64,000 nucleotides of DNA from Phylloscopus collybita (GCA_027886175.1 JAJNNQ010000100.1:3263501-3327500); one strand, 5' to 3'. Shown: positions 1 to 37,020, numbered from the stretch's first letter. Program-made: numbers and translations. The notes: generated from the letters alone by a model not told the origin.

Positions 1-496
1 AGTATTTTCTCACGTTTAAAAGTGTATTTCTGTACTGAGGAGTAAGTGCAAAACAACTGGTAAATACTGAGCCTTCATTAGTGGGAAGCACAAGAAATGA
101 CCATCAGAATAATGCACTTGGGAGAGTGATCCTGCCTCCAGTAATTGTGGAGCAGGAGCCTTATTGTCTGCTTTCATTAACTGAGTAAACAGCTTCCAGT
201 GTAGGAAATTGCACGTGGATCCATCAGCCTTTCTGGCATTTTTGTCTTTTAGCTTGAGGGGGAAAGAGGTAGAGGTAGATCAACCTTTTTGTACATATTT
301 AATATTCTAAATCTTCTGCCCTATATCCACAGGGCTAATACAGTTTCTAACTTCTTCCTTAATAACAGTAAGAACCTTAATCAGCTGAGGAACAACACAA
401 TAAAACGAGACAATAAAAACCCGGTTTTTACAGGCACCATCAGATCAAACTAAACCTTGGACTTAGCAGTGCACCCCTGCCTGTGTTTGTTTGCAG
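1..496 (+). other. ZDHHC7: ZDHHC7 last intron (3' part)
   Basis: This is intronic sequence upstream of the ZDHHC7 terminal exon. It ends with a normal TTTGTTTGCAG acceptor. No other exon or recognisable repeat is seen in it. Confidence 0.8.
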
Positions 497-673
497 GAGA
501 TTGAAAGACTGAAGAGTGAGAAGCCAACGTGGGAGCGCAGGCTGCGCTGGGAAGGGATGAAATCTGTTTTTGGGGGCCAGCCCTCCCTCCTGTGGATCAA
601 CCCCTTCGCGGGGTTTCGCATCCGGCGACTTCTGCTGCGAGGCAAGAAAGGAGGACCCGAGTTTTCTGTTTGA
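497..673 (+). CDS. ZDHHC7: ZDHHC7 last coding exon (palmitoyltransferase C-terminus), gene partial in window
   Basis: This is the terminal exon of a DHHC-type S-palmitoyltransferase, a Golgi multi-pass membrane enzyme that attaches palmitate to cysteines of target proteins. The exon follows a pyrimidine-rich acceptor ending TTTGCAG at 496, starts in phase 0 and encodes 58 residues before a TGA at 671-673. It begins [15 protein letters not shown], continues [16 protein letters not shown] and ends KKGGPEFSV. From memory this matches the cytoplasmic tail of vertebrate ZDHHC7 nearly residue for residue, including the PEFSV end, and is distinct from the related ZDHHC3 tail. The DHHC catalytic domain and membrane segments lie in upstream exons left of the window. 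The gene converges on HNF4B. The frame is intact and its start is set by the splice acceptor, not an ATG. Confidence 0.93.
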   Translation, partial: EIERLKSEKPTWERRLRWEGMKSVFGGQPSLLWINPFAGFRIRRLLLRGKKGGPEFSV

Positions 674-2600
674 GTCTAGAGATGCTGGAACTTGCAAGAA
701 TCCTATATAGTATTTATTTTGGGGCCAGAGAAGGCTGTCTGCATATAATCTGTGACCAGGTGAAACTGATATCAGACATTTGCTTGTAGCAAGCAGAGTT
801 TTCTACGTTTGTTGTCACAGACATCTCATTAATTCCGAGACGGGAACTGGATCTGCCATGATCTTCACAGCAGCAGATACCAGAGGAAAAGCACGTGGTC
901 ACACTAAAGAAGCCAAATGTTGTCATGCTACTGTAATTTATTTTCTGAGATTAATTCCCCATTATTTTTGTTTTTGTTTTTGTTAAACCCTTTTTATTTG
1001 ATAAATGTCTGGGGAATTACCTGTGTGTTTTTATAACGAGTCTACGTCCTTGGATGCAGTTGTCAATCATAGGGAGGAGCATTCTGGTGGAAGTTGATCT
1101 CCAGTGAGACGCAGCCTTCTCAGTCCAGATTTCAGGGAATTGTGCTTTGTTCAGTTCTCCTTTCTCTTTCAGCTTTTCCTGATCAGCAGAGCTGTCCCTC
1201 TGTGTCCCACACATTGCTCACGTGCAGGTGATGCCAAGGGCTGGTGCCCAGCACAGAGGCACTGTCACACCCTGCCCAGCATCTTCCCAGGCTCCCTAAA
1301 GCATGGCCTGTGTTTGGCAGTGTCCTGGCATTTAGGGAAAAGCTGCATTTTCATTTGTAGCCTGGCTGGGGGCCAAATCCTGCCCTGGGATGTGCATTTC
1401 CAGTTCCTCATGCACTGCTTGCAGAGGAACTGGAGTGTGGATTGCACGGGGATGAGTGGGAGCAGTGTCCTGCTCTGTGAGGTGACAGACCGGGGGTAAT
1501 TCACTGCAAACTCTTTGTAGGGTCTTGTTCTGCCCCTTTTTTACTGTACAGACTTTTCATAGAGGGAAAGCTGTTAATGATCCCTTGAACAGAGAAAGAG
1601 GCAACCTCCCTCCTTTCTCAAGTACAGCACATCTTAAATGTAGAAACATCTGCAATAGAACGAGTTATTTTGAATTTAACCATTTCCAACCAAAACTACT
1701 TTGAAGAAACGAGAGCAATATAGATCTAGAACTGCTTTATGTGGGCCTGACGAACAACAGTAGTGCTAAAAAATGTTCATAAATCTGCAAGTAATGAAAT
1801 ACAAGCTGCAAGTAGTAAAAAATCCAGCTAAAAGTTGATTCTTTAAAAATGACACTTAGATAATTTTTTTGTATTACTGTTAACCTATAAATTACTGACC
1901 ATATAAAGGATAAAGCAGGAGCCTTGATGCAAAGCTTGAAATCGTGCCTAGAAAGTAAATAGCTCCCTGTTTTGGGACTTGCCTTAAAATTGTCCTGTTC
2001 TTGCTTTTGCTCAGCCAGTGGCACTGGTGAGCTGTCCCACCTCGAGCAGCTCAGAGCCCTGCATTCCAGCCTCTGGGCCCTGCAGGAGCTTTTTCCTTTC
2101 TCAGTGCCCTGCTTCTCCATCTCTTCGTGGCATCCTGATCCCAGCTCCAGCAGTTTCTGTTCCGTGGCTGAAGGTACTGAGGGATCCATTCCTTGTCTGT
2201 GGCCCTGAGAACAAAACTGTGCAATACTTTGGGATATTTTCATTTCGCTTGGGAGAGAGGGTGGGGGTGTGGAATGCTGGAGACTTCCTAGGTGGAAATC
2301 CACTGGAATTGCAGTCCAATGAACAAAACTGAGGGGGAAGTTCCACAGAATTCTGTGCAGATTCAGCTGCACACCTTTAAGATTTGAGGGGAAAAAAAAT
2401 GTCTGGCTTTGTCCTGAGGCTCTTACTGTGTATATTGTTCAATGAGAAAATCAGAAAATAGCACTCCAGGTGGTTGAACCCTGTGACTTGGCAAATGTGT
2501 GCGTGTGAAATCCGGTTTACTTGGCTTTTCAAATCCTTACGTTGTAATTTTTTTTTTTTTTTTAATGTAAAAAAGAATAAACTAATGAATTGAAGTCTTA
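674..2600 (+). other. ZDHHC7: Probable ZDHHC7 3' UTR
   Basis: This is AT-rich non-coding sequence after the ZDHHC7 stop codon. The first canonical AATAAA that I found on the + strand is at 2576-2581, so the UTR would be about 1.9 kb. This is close to the roughly 2 kb UTR recalled for mammalian ZDHHC7. The open frame on the opposite strand at 1737-2372 shows no family resemblance and is judged to be chance. The exact cleavage site is not visible. Confidence 0.5.
2576..2581 (+). terminator. Candidate ZDHHC7 poly(A) signal AATAAA
   Basis: A canonical AATAAA hexamer follows a T-rich run at about 2548-2563. It is the first on the sense strand after the ZDHHC7 stop codon. Its use is inferred. Confidence 0.45.
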
Positions 2601-2820
2601 GTTGATTAACTTCTCTACATGTCAGGGGTTTTTTTTTCACATGTATTTAGATTGAAGCAGCTCCTGGGAAATAGTCTTGAATCCTTTGGTTTCTAATTAA
2701 TTCGTATTTATATTAATTAACAGGTGATACTGCTCCAAAGCTCCTCAGTTTGTTAAGAATTTTAAGCTAAACCTGTAGCCCTTTTTAGGCATTCCCTTCA
2801 TCCTCTGCTGTAGTTGCTTG

Positions 2821-2890
2821 TTTTATAGAACCGTGGGATGATTTACATGGGAAGGGACCTTAAAGCTCATCTTGTTCCCACCCTCTTTGT
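2821..2890 (-). mobile_element. CR1 LINE 3'-end fragment
   Basis: The sequence reads ATAGAACCGTGGGATGATTT then GGAAGGGACCTTAAAGCTCA. This is the reverse complement of the CR1 3' tail found throughout bird genomes. Only about 70 bp remain and there is no coding part. Confidence 0.75.
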
Positions 2891-4600
2891 CTGAGGTCAG
2901 AGGGAAAACACTTCCAATCTGAAAATTTACCTCATTACTCCAGCCTTTGCACTTCCAAGGGATTTGGGATAAGTGCACGTTTGAGTCTCTGTTTTTTCTG
3001 TGCAAATGTTGGATTTTTCCTGTCTCTGCAGCTTCGGAAGCAAAGGCAGTTCTGAGCCTGGAGAGCAGCAGGTTGGGAGTGTCCACCCAAACAAGGGGGA
3101 GGAGGAACAAATGGCAGGAAAGGATGGAGAGACTCGAAGCTGTTCATTTTTCCCTTTGCAATAATTCTAAAAAACACTTTGAGATATTTTCTGGGTCTGT
3201 ATCGTGCTCTGCTCTGATGTTTCTATGTAGAAAAGAGCTCCCAATCCGTGAACACAGACTTTGTGCCAGTGCTGCTGGTATTTTGGAGCAGGTTAATGAT
3301 TTGATTGTGTTTGTGTGCCACAGCAGCCAGGCTGGGCTGTGTTTATGTGTATTTTAGGGAAGAGTTTGTTTATTCTCCGAAGGGAACAGACGTCCCTGCA
3401 GATGGAGCCTGCCAATTTATCTTCCTTTTTATTTTCTTGTTTAATTTGTAGTAGTAATGTCAGTATTGTTCCAGGAATCCTTTTCTGAAGTCTTAGACTT
3501 GACAGGAATTCATTTATGGATTTCTTTATGCCTGTCCTGTGCAGAAATGTTAAATTTTTACATTTGTTCTGCTTCTCTCTGTTGGCTCCAGGTCCAATGC
3601 TTTCGGAGAAAGAAAGTGGCTTAAGGGGTTTTGAAATACAGAAGTTGGGCTGTAAAATGATTCTGGAATCTGCTAATAACACTAAAATGAAATGCACCAG
3701 CATAGGTTCTGTATATATTTTATTTTTTCTTCTGAACAGGGTTACAGGTCAATTCATATTTTAATGTGGTTGGTGCTTCTTCATTGACGAGATTGTTAAT
3801 TTTTTATTCTGCTTCTTTCACTTACGGTTTTTTGTTTCCTGAATATCTTTTAATTTTCCTGCCTGTATTCCAGTAGCACATCTGCTCCTGTCCTGCACTT
3901 CACTCTTGTCATCCCCAACCAGAGCCCTGGAAATTATCCAGCAGGCATCAAAGCAAGCACAGGTTGTTTGTAGTAACAGAAGCCAAACTTTGCACCTCCA
4001 AAATATTTCTGCAATTTCTCCTTATATTATAGTGCAGCATAAAGTTAATATTGGACCCAGATTCAGTGTTAAAGATGCCAAATAATAGAATTGGCAAGGA
4101 AAGGGATAACTTCAGAAATATTTAAGGTTTTCTTGCCTGAGGTGTCTCATTCTGATAAGCAGCTGGCACCTGACAAGGGAAATATTATTAAATGATGGCT
4201 TTGAACCTCTTTAGTTAACAAAATCACGATTCCAAGAAAATAATCACTTCCAAGGTGTGTTTGCATAAGAATATTGGTTTAATTTAGAGTGGGGTTTGAG
4301 CTAGGGAAGCCAGAAAGATTCACAGCAAAACTCTGTTTTGGGCCTTTATACAGTAAATTATTCTTGCTGCAAACCTTCACCAGCCCAGCAGAACACTGGG
4401 GGCTGAGTCTGATATCCACTGGTGCATGGACAACTTTATTTTCTTCTTAGTTTGTGAGTTCCACCAGCATCCAGTGAAAGCCAGGCTTTGCAGCCAGAGG
4501 TGATTCATTTTAATGAAAAATAGAGAGCTGTATTGGAGAAATCAGTGGAGAACCTGGAAACTTGGTTTTGAATTCAAGAAAAAAAGGCAAACTGTCCGGC
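2891..4600. other. Intergenic space between convergent ZDHHC7 and HNF4B
   Basis: This is unique-looking AT-rich sequence with no exon that I can recognise on either strand. The two genes' transcripts probably end on either side of it. Confidence 0.5.
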
Positions 4601-6287
4601 TGGAATACGAGAATATGGAATTTATTTCCCCCATAGATTTATTTTCTTACCATTAATGAGTATTAATGTACATTTAATGTCTGGAAGAGGAATGGAATGG
4701 AGCTGCTGGAGGCACTGGGAGCAATGCTGGCTCAGAGCAGTTGCATCTGTCATGCAGCAGGAATGCCTGCAGTGGAACCTGCTTTCCAGATAGAGCTGTT
4801 TCAAATCAGGGTTATCAGCATAAAACGTCAGATCAAATTCATCAGAGGCAGGAGGAAAATGAAACATTCTGATCCAGGTGAAATTCGAGCTGCTCTCTGA
4901 TGGTTTTCAGCTCTCTCTGGTGCTGCAGAACGGCAACGCTGAGCTTCCCCTGCTGCTGGAGGCTGGGATGCTCTCCCCAAGTCCCCTTTCAGTCTCTGGG
5001 ATTGTGTTTCCTGCAGCTGAGCATCTCCAGGTGCTCCCCAAAGCCCCTCTGGGCTCCCCCAGCTCGGGTTTGCCATCAGCAGGGAGGGGTGGGTTGGGAA
5101 TTAGTGCAGAGGGTCGGAACTGGGAATTCTCTGTCGTGTCCCAGTGCTCAGGATGGCCACTCCTGGTCCCTCAGTGGCTGTTTGATAAAGGTTGGTGCAC
5201 AAATGAGCTCAAGTTTTGTGGAAATCTGATCATTTCCTTCTTCAGAAGGTCCCATTCATTCAAATCAACTCCGTAGCACAACGACAGCATTTTGGGAACT
5301 CCCGAGGCTGCTGAGGCTGTGTAGTCACCACTGGGCATCTTTAATTTGTTGTTTAACTGCTGATTAAATTTTGCATTAAGGCAGAACTGCCTTGTTTTAA
5401 ATACAAACCCTTTTTGTAAAAAGTGGCTCACAGACCTGCCTGTTCCTTTTCGAGCCACATTGCAGACATTACAAAGAAATACAAAACTACAGAAAGCTCG
5501 TGCCTGTGCACTGGGAAAAGGTGTTTTGGGGCGTTTGCTTCTTCCAAAAATACTTGCAGTAAAAGTCTGCAGAAGATACAAAAAGGGGTTGGGATAAGTC
5601 AGCCTTGATTTGGGGGTTTACCAGAGCCATGGTGAGAGGCAGAGATCTTTGCTGCTGTCTGCTGTTAGATGTGCTCACAAGGTAGAGTCCATCCACTGGA
5701 CTCTGGATATACTGGAAATGATGAAAAACAGCAAAATGTTGGCATTCCTGTTCATAAAAAAGAACTGGACAGCATGAAATGTTGGGACGAGGCCCCTCTG
5801 GGTGGAATAAGGCCTTGGCCTTCTCAGGATTATGATGCTAATTTTCCTAAAGCTTAACAGGAAGAAGTGGGAGTGCAATTAATGAAATTTGTGATGGGAA
5901 CAGACCTCCTCCTCCCAGCTGAGGCCGTGCTGTGTGCAGGAAGGGTCACCAGGAGCTGTGCCAGGCCCTGGGGTTGATGGAGAGAGCAGCTCCAGAGGGG
6001 TGACTCTGGCACCCAGCAATGGTCACAAACACACTGAGAAAACCCTGCCCTGCTGGGCTGGCCCTGCTGAGGAGCCCATGGACCCCAATCTTTGTGCTCT
6101 GGGGGGTGCTGGAGGTGGGGATTCCCTGGCCAGGCTCCTCTGCAGGCCGGCCCTGGCACAGGGCTCACGGGGAAGGGTGGGAGCAGCAGGCGGGGGGGTG
6201 CTGTGCTTGGCCTCTGCAGAGAGAAAGAGCCCCTTCCACTGTCAGCAGGGCTCCCACAGAGCTCCCAGCTCCTCCTTCCTCCTCTCC
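4600..6287 (-). other. HNF4B: Probable HNF4B 3' UTR
   Basis: This non-coding stretch runs downstream of the HNF4B stop codon to the paired AATAAA signals near 4621-4643. Open frames here, for example - strand 5171-5581, lack any recognisable domain and are judged to be chance. Transcript data would be needed to fix the end. Confidence 0.45.
4638..4643 (-). terminator. Candidate HNF4B poly(A) signal
   Basis: TTTATT on the + strand is AATAAA on the gene strand. It is the first canonical hexamer downstream of the HNF4B stop. A second copy lies at 4621-4626 and a third at 4435-4440. Together they predict a 3' UTR of about 1.65 kb. An ATTAAA variant at 5340-5345 is an earlier, weaker option. Confidence 0.45.
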
Positions 6288-30604
<24,317 letters not shown>

Positions 30605-30646
30605 TATTACTTGACAACAGCGAGGGAAGAGGCAGAAACAGCCCCA

Positions 30647-30656
30647 CTGTCAATCA
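30647..30656 (-). promoter_or_regulatory. PBX/MEIS-type motif TGATTGACAG
   Basis: This is an exact match to the compound PBX/MEIS homeodomain consensus, 43-52 bp upstream of the HNF4B ATG. It could lie in the 5' UTR. Function is inferred. Confidence 0.4.
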
Positions 30657-30821
30657 CGGCCAAGGTTTCCTCTGCAGAGAGAGACACCCCGGTCCTTGCG
30701 ATGACAAATCATTACCCAGCTCTGCCCGCAGTCCCCTCCCCGTGCCAGGACAGAAGGGACGAGGCCAAACCCTCTGGCGTAGTCCCCTCCCTTCCCGAGG
30801 TGCATCTCGCTCTCTCCCTCC

Positions 30822-30842
30822 TGATAAGGTGATGTAGATAAG
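30822..30842 (+). promoter_or_regulatory. Pair of GATA motifs upstream of HNF4B
   Basis: TGATAA and AGATAAG lie 14 bp apart (start to start), about 220-240 bp upstream of the HNF4B ATG. They share orientation. Function is inferred. Confidence 0.4.
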
Positions 30843-31575
30843 GCCTAGGCTCAAACGCCTTGGATTGCATCTTTGGGTCAATACAGCCGGATTTATGGCT
30901 GCTCCTGCACAAACATTTTGAGAAGGGCTGAGGAGAGGCCGTCCACACATGTGTCACTGTCCCAGGGTAGAGCAGTGGTCACCTCCAGTCACCAATTGAT
31001 ACCTGGCTCGCCTGCCAGCCCCTGGGGAAAGAGCAAATGGTGTCACTTGAGGCTCATGAGGACAATAAGCCAACGCCCCACCTAATGAAGACCGTTAAGG
31101 CAGGTCAGCATTGAGAACCTGAGTCATTTCCGTGAGACACCACAGTGCTCACACCTTCAGTTGTACCTGGAAGGGGAAAATGAGGCTTCATTCCAGCTGT
31201 ACATGGCCTCACCCTGCTCCATAGGCAGAGGAGAGGTGGAGGAGGTTACTTCCACCCACCACCCTCCATCCCTCTCACCTGTGCCTTCCTCCCAGCTCCA
31301 GGCAGCCCCGGTGCCCCAGGGCTGCCTCTGGGGAAGAGCTGGGCTGTGCTGGTGAGTTGTCATCGTGGAAGGTTTCAAACGATGGCAAATGATGAAAATG
31401 GAAAAGGCTGGGAGGAACAGGGCAGACTCCCTGGCAGATGTGTGGTGTTGCATTTCACGCTGACCCACGCCTGGCTTTTCTGGGAAAGGTCCGTGTTACG
31501 GAAATTCAACTCCAGTTTTTCCCCCACAGGCCCGTGGTGTTTGGTCTGTTTTGGTTTTGTTGCTTTTTTTTTTTT

Positions 31576-31632
31576 CAATTTACTGAATTTTACACAAACC
31601 AGCTTTTTCGATTTACTGAATTTTACACAAAA
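31576..31632. repeat. Two-copy direct repeat, 33-bp period
   Basis: ATTTACTGAATTTTACACAA occurs at about 31578 and again at about 31611, separated by a short T-rich spacer. Confidence 0.85.
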
Positions 31633-32525
31633 GTTCTTTCCTCGTTAAGACTCATGAGCTGGCTGGAAATAAAACTCAGCCATGCAAAGCCATACAGCTT
31701 GGAGTGATTGGTTTATTCCCACTTTGATCTTCCAGATGCCCTTCCTGACATTACAATTCCCTCTCCAGTGACGTGGTTTTGTGTCAGAGGGTCTTTCCTC
31801 TCCATGAGCTGTTCTGAGAGATCCAGGTCAACATCCTGTTGAATCTGGAGGAAAAGAAGAGTCTTGAGAAACAGGGAGATGTGTTGCCAGAAAAGGAGTC
31901 TTGGCCAAAAGGATGGGATTGCCAGACTGCCTGAACTCTCACTGAACCGAGGAGCAGGCCGGCCTCATGGATCCCAGCAATCTCCAAATAGCAAGAAATA
32001 TTCCAAAATCTGACTTTTCAATTGTCTTCATTATGCTAATTTGATTTTCGCCATTTCACTTTTTGTTTTAATATATTTTTTCCATATCCTGGGGTTTTAC
32101 AGTGCACATTGCAAGGGGTTAACTCTAGATAGGCTTTTCCTCTATAAAGATTGGGTGTAGAAACTTTTAGCTTTACTTTCTTATCGTTTCTGGGGGAATA
32201 AAATAATTTCATGTGCCATATTTTCCTTTTCCTTCTTTCCCTTTTTAAGAACGTGTTGTAACCAGTGGTGCACAAATGACTCCCTGCTCAGATAAGACGT
32301 TATGTTTTTATCCTTGGACTGTGCCCCAGGCTCCCAGTAATGCCAGCATCAGCTAAGTTGGGATCTGATTACTTGTTCTTGCCTCTTACTCAATGTCAGG
32401 CTTGATTATGCCCATTAATCTGGCTTTTTTTTTTTTTTTTTTTTTTAACTGAGCTGTGGGCACAATCCTGCCTGATTCTCACCTCTCTGCTACTATTACA
32501 GCAAAGGTTTTTTCACATTTCCACA

Positions 32526-32592
32526 ATTCTAGGGGTTTTTTTGTTTGTTTGTGGTTGTTTGTTTTTTGGTGTTTTTTTTTGTTTTTTTTTTC
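32526..32592. repeat. G/T-only low-complexity tract
   Basis: About 65 bp of TTTGTTTGTTTGTGGTTG-like sequence form the complement-strand version of the A/C tracts elsewhere in the window. Confidence 0.85.
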
Positions 32593-34965
32593 TTTAATGG
32601 ATTTCTCACCACTGAAATAGCCATTTTGGTATTTACCAAGCTTTTGGGCAGCTGTGGCCCAGAGAGGAGAAATCTGTGTTCCTGCCCTGATCTTGTTGGC
32701 TTTAGAGATCTCTCAATGTTTTCCATCCCTCAGGACGATGTGAGGGTTGAGGATGGTTTCCAAGGAAAGTTGTGGGATGAGGGTGTGCTTGGACAATTTT
32801 CATTCTGGGAATGACAAAAGGTTATAGAGCAAATTTCATCGTTCAGGACCAGATTTCAGCACTCCATCCATACTGATAATCAGGACTGACTTGGGGAGGG
32901 TGGTGTTGGAGGGACAGAAGGTGACATTTTTTCCAAGTAGATGTCAACACCCTGTTCCAAACCACTCCAGCACAAAAACAGCCTTGAAGATGGACAAAAC
33001 CTTGCTGAAGTTTGAGCAGTTCCTTCTTTTTCCTCTCCCTGGTTTCTTACATCACTTTTTGAGTCACAGCTGCAGTCCAGCTGGGACCTGCTCAAGGCCA
33101 GGGCTAAGTTTTATCAATATCAGGAGAAATCAAACTCACTCAGAGGTGGCCTCACATCTCCTGAGCACTGCTCACTGCCACAGTGAAGTGACAGTGGCCC
33201 AGCCAAGAGCCAGGAATCTCGAGCTGGTTTCTTATTTCCTTACCATGATCCAGCCTGACAGAGCAGTCCAGGGAGACGGGAAGAGAACTCAGATCCTTTT
33301 CCAGAGTGTGGCCACAGAAAGGATGGATTTGAGTGGAGATTCATGAGGTTGATCAACACTTTCTGCTGAGACACTTCCCAGGGTGCTTTCCTTGGGTGCT
33401 CAGGCATCGACTCACTGCACAGGCATCTCAGGTGAATAACCAAAGGCAAAACTGGCTGGTATGACTCAATCTGCCCAGTCTGGAAATGGATGTCAATCCT
33501 CCTCCATATGGACGTAATCCTCTTTTCAATGTGCTTTCCATTTATTCCTGTTTTGACTCTAAGGCTGGATATAGCTGGAGGGTGCAGGGGAAAGGGGAGA
33601 AGGGAGAAAGAAGCAGAGTTAAGTTTAATAAAAATAATACAAGCGTTCAAAGTTCGAGCTCTGGGAATGAATCAATGTGGATTCTCCTATGTGAGGGCAC
33701 AGGGCAGGCTCTGAGGAACACATGCTCCCAATAAGACAACACACTTATTCCTAGAAATAAAATTCAGGTGCTTTTGGGAACGCTTGTTAGACAAGATGAA
33801 GTGCAGCAAAGATAAGGACACTTTGACTGATTAAGAGAGAACACAAAGTACTGCGGGCAGGGTGTCAGGAATCACAGTTCTTTGGCAAGGTGAGTGCTGG
33901 GGGAAGATGTTTGCAAGCCATGGAAGCTACACTTCCATCTCTGATTTTAATGGAAAGAAACTCAGTGCTGCATATGGGGAGAGGTGTCTGAGAGGCTAAA
34001 ACTCAATGAAGGATCTGTTGCTGTGAAAAATGGTGAGGCAGAAATCACTGACTGTATTTTTGGAACAGAAGTTTTCTTCTTTTATTCGTAGAAAGCCATT
34101 TAAAATCCCCTATCACTGTTTTGAATTTTTCCCTGACTGAAATGCAGCAGTAATTGTGTTTCTGTGAATATGCAGGGTTCAGGAAAAGGCTTTTTATGCA
34201 ATGAGCATAAATCCATCCATCATCAGGTGGTTCTCAGAAGCAACAATAGCCATAATATTACCTACCTGAGATATGTGTATATATATATAACATCCAGACA
34301 GGTGGTGTCTGGACAAAAACAATAATTTAAAGACAGCAGTCATCAAGGCCCTTTTCTGGGTAATAAATAGAAACAGTGTGCTTCTGACATTATAATCAGT
34401 GTGAAATCACATTCTTAACATGTAATTACCGTGGCAGATATTTCAAAGTTATCTAGACCAGATGTTATTCAATCAGCTCCCTCCTTTCCCGGGTGCAGTT
34501 GGATATCTGTGATACACTAAACAGCAAAATGTTTCTTTAGGTTTTCAGGTTGTATCTTATTACAGTGAACATTACATTTCTACATGTTGTGAGGGTTTCT
34601 TTGTTCTCCCAGCTGTTATCTCCCAAAAAGATTCTGTCTGTGTAGTGATTATTCATAAATAAAAATAATTTAAGAAATTTCTCAAGTCTAGTGATGGGCA
34701 TGGGAGAGCATCACCCATCATGCAGGAGGATGGAGATGAGAAAAAAAACAAAAACAAAAAAAAATCAGGACTTTCACCTCCTTTCTCTCCAGACAAACTT
34801 ATTTTGCTTTACTGCTGCCAAACATGTTCATTTATCATTTACTCTTTTTGTTTTAGAACAATGAGGTATGCTCTTCCATAACAACCCTTTGGAGTAAATA
34901 GAAACTTAAACAAGCTCCAGTCACTATGCTGGAAAAAATTCCTTTACAACGATTTAAACAAGCAA

Positions 34966-35294
34966 GTAAACAAACAAACAAAAAACCCAAAAAAACCCCA
35001 AACCAAACCAAAACAACAAAAAAACCCCAAAACAAAACAAAAAACCAAACCACTACACCCCCCAAAATACCCCACAACAACAAAAGATCAAACCCAAACC
35101 AAATTTTAAAAAAACCACACAAAAAACAACAAAAAAACCCCCAAAAAAACAAAAAACAAACCACAAAACACACACACACAAAGGAAAAAACAACAAAAAA
35201 AACCAAAAAAACCAAAAAAAACCCCACAAACCAAAAAAACACAAACCAAAAAAAAACCCAAATAAACCAAAACCCACAACCAAAACCCAAACCT
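34966..35294. repeat. Long A/C-only low-complexity tract (about 330 bp)
   Basis: This tract is composed nearly entirely of A and C with only a handful of G or T. Irregular AAACC, AAAACCCC and CAAA units make it up, along with a short (CA)n near 35168-35180. There is no fixed period. Long open frames on both strands here are artefacts of the missing stop codons. Confidence 0.95.
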
Positions 35295-37020
35295 TTAAAA
35301 AACTCTTTCCACCAGGTTGGAATGATGGATTCTGGTCTTTACAAACTGTCAAGTACAAATCACCCAGGGCCCCCCCTGCCAGCAGTGATTTCAGGTTGGC
35401 CAATTTGTGAAATTCCCAGTCATTTCACCGAACGTTCAGCACAGACGAAAACTTACTTGGATTTGGGGAATAAACCGAAGATGCTTTAAATTCTTCTGAT
35501 GACCAAAGGTCAGGCTGATGATTTGTTCTTTCTGTGTTCACTTAACTTTTGTTCTTGGCTGCAGAGCACTTGGTCAAGGCCAGAATTTCAGAAGCACAAA
35601 GGGCTCCTTTTGATTTCCAAATGTGAAGCAGCCTGAATTTCAGCTCTGTTGAGAAGTGGAAGCTCCCACTGAGAATAACAACTGGATTTGCAAAGATGTA
35701 GCCACAGGTCACTGGCGATTTAGAAATAAATCCACTTTTTTGGACACCTGAGTGAAATCTGATTAAAACCTCATTTCCTCTATGTGGGGTCCAAGACCTT
35801 TTACAAACCTGTCCCTGCCTGGCAAACTCTTCATAGCCAACTCCTGATGCCTCCATGCACCAGTTGGAATTTCTTTGCTTATGGAATTTGTTTTCCATAA
35901 GCAGAAGCAAATTCCCAGAAACAGGAAATGCCTGCAATATTTTTGAAAAAATAAAATTTTTTTTAAAATCCTCACATTAACAAATACTTCCATCAGTGGG
36001 TATTCCTTGAGGATATTTCAGAGGACTTCTTGTCTCTTTTCCTTTCTGCAAAGAGATCATCTGACCAACACTTGAAATAATTATGGAAAAAACAGGAACA
36101 AGCTTCATTTAATACTTTTTTGAAGAAAAAATTTGTTGGTTTCATTTGTAATTGAACTGTGAAGTTCACTGAAGGGAAGGCAATTAGAATATTTAATAAT
36201 GAGCAAAATTAAAAGTGCTAAAAGGACAGAAACAAAACATTTTGGTTCCTATGTTTGTCTTCAAATATTAGGCATGGTACCAGTTTGTGAATCAAATTTG
36301 GGGCCCTTGGAGACCTTTTGAAACTAAAAGTTATATCCTAGGTAACAAAACTGACAAATTTGTGGGAACATCACCTGCTGTCTGAAAATTTAAGGATTTC
36401 AATAGAGATCATATCTGGCACAATCAACTCCTGAAAACATCAACTTGTTTGTGAAACTCCACCTAACTCACCAAAATTAAGTTGGGACTTACTTCAATGA
36501 ATTTATATTGTGTTTCACAGGTGAGATTTTAGCAGTGTTTCTCTCTAAGGCAGAGAAATCTTCGTTTTCCAGTTATTTCCTACAAAGATAGCAAGTTTTT
36601 CCCAGGCTGGGCTTACACAGGAAAATCCAAACTCAATTATTGCAACAGTTTGGGCTGAGCTCTGCTCTATCTTAGAACAATCCATCCCAAATTCCTCCAA
36701 ACTGCTGGTATATCCAACACTGAATAGAAACTGGAAAATACAGCTTTGGAATATGCTGTCCAGAGAACCAAAACATGGGGAAGAAATCATAAAAGAATGA
36801 AATTTCCATTTTTTCCCTCATTCTCCCCTCACTGCCCTTGGGATGAGTTGTTCCCATGTGTTCATACAGGCTTTATCAGTCAGAGAACTACGAGGTGGCA
36901 TCAGAACTCCTTCTCCAGATCACCATCGCTCAGTTCTCCTAATTTTCACCATCCCAAACTAAGATTTCACATATGGATTGGAAAATCAGTATCTCTGCAA
37001 CCCCTGGAGAAAGATCAGCA
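35295..37020. other. Unique intergenic sequence
   Basis: No exon, transposon tail or tandem repeat was recognised in this stretch. Confidence 0.55.

Larger units (their letters stand above)
30605..30960 (-). promoter_or_regulatory. HNF4B: HNF4B 5' UTR and proximal promoter region
   Basis: This sequence lies directly upstream of the HNF4B ATG. It is richer in G, C and CpG than its surroundings and has no clear TATA box. Candidate sites are TGATTGACAG (30647-30656, gene strand), a PBX/MEIS consensus; two GATA motifs, TGATAA (30822-30827) and AGATAAG (30836-30842), both on the + strand; and a nuclear-receptor half-site GGGTCA at about 30875-30880. GATA factors are known regulators of HNF4 genes in endoderm. 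Use of these sites is inferred from sequence only, and the transcription start is not located. Confidence 0.5.
30961..34950. other. HNF4B upstream region, no gene recognised
   Basis: This stretch holds a two-copy 33-bp-period repeat (31576-31632), a T20 run (about 32427-32446), a G/T tract (32526-32592) and a short TA microsatellite (about 34277-34290). No exon with family resemblance was seen on either strand. Confidence 0.6.

Noticed and set aside
1737..2372. 211-codon open frame on the - strand
   Set aside because: It lies antisense in the ZDHHC7 3' UTR, has no recognisable motif, and no splice or promoter context.
34853..35489. Long open frames on both strands through the A/C tract, including a hydrophobic Phe/Trp/Val-rich one
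   Set aside because: The tract lacks G and T on one strand, so stop codons cannot form. The apparent membrane protein is a composition artefact.
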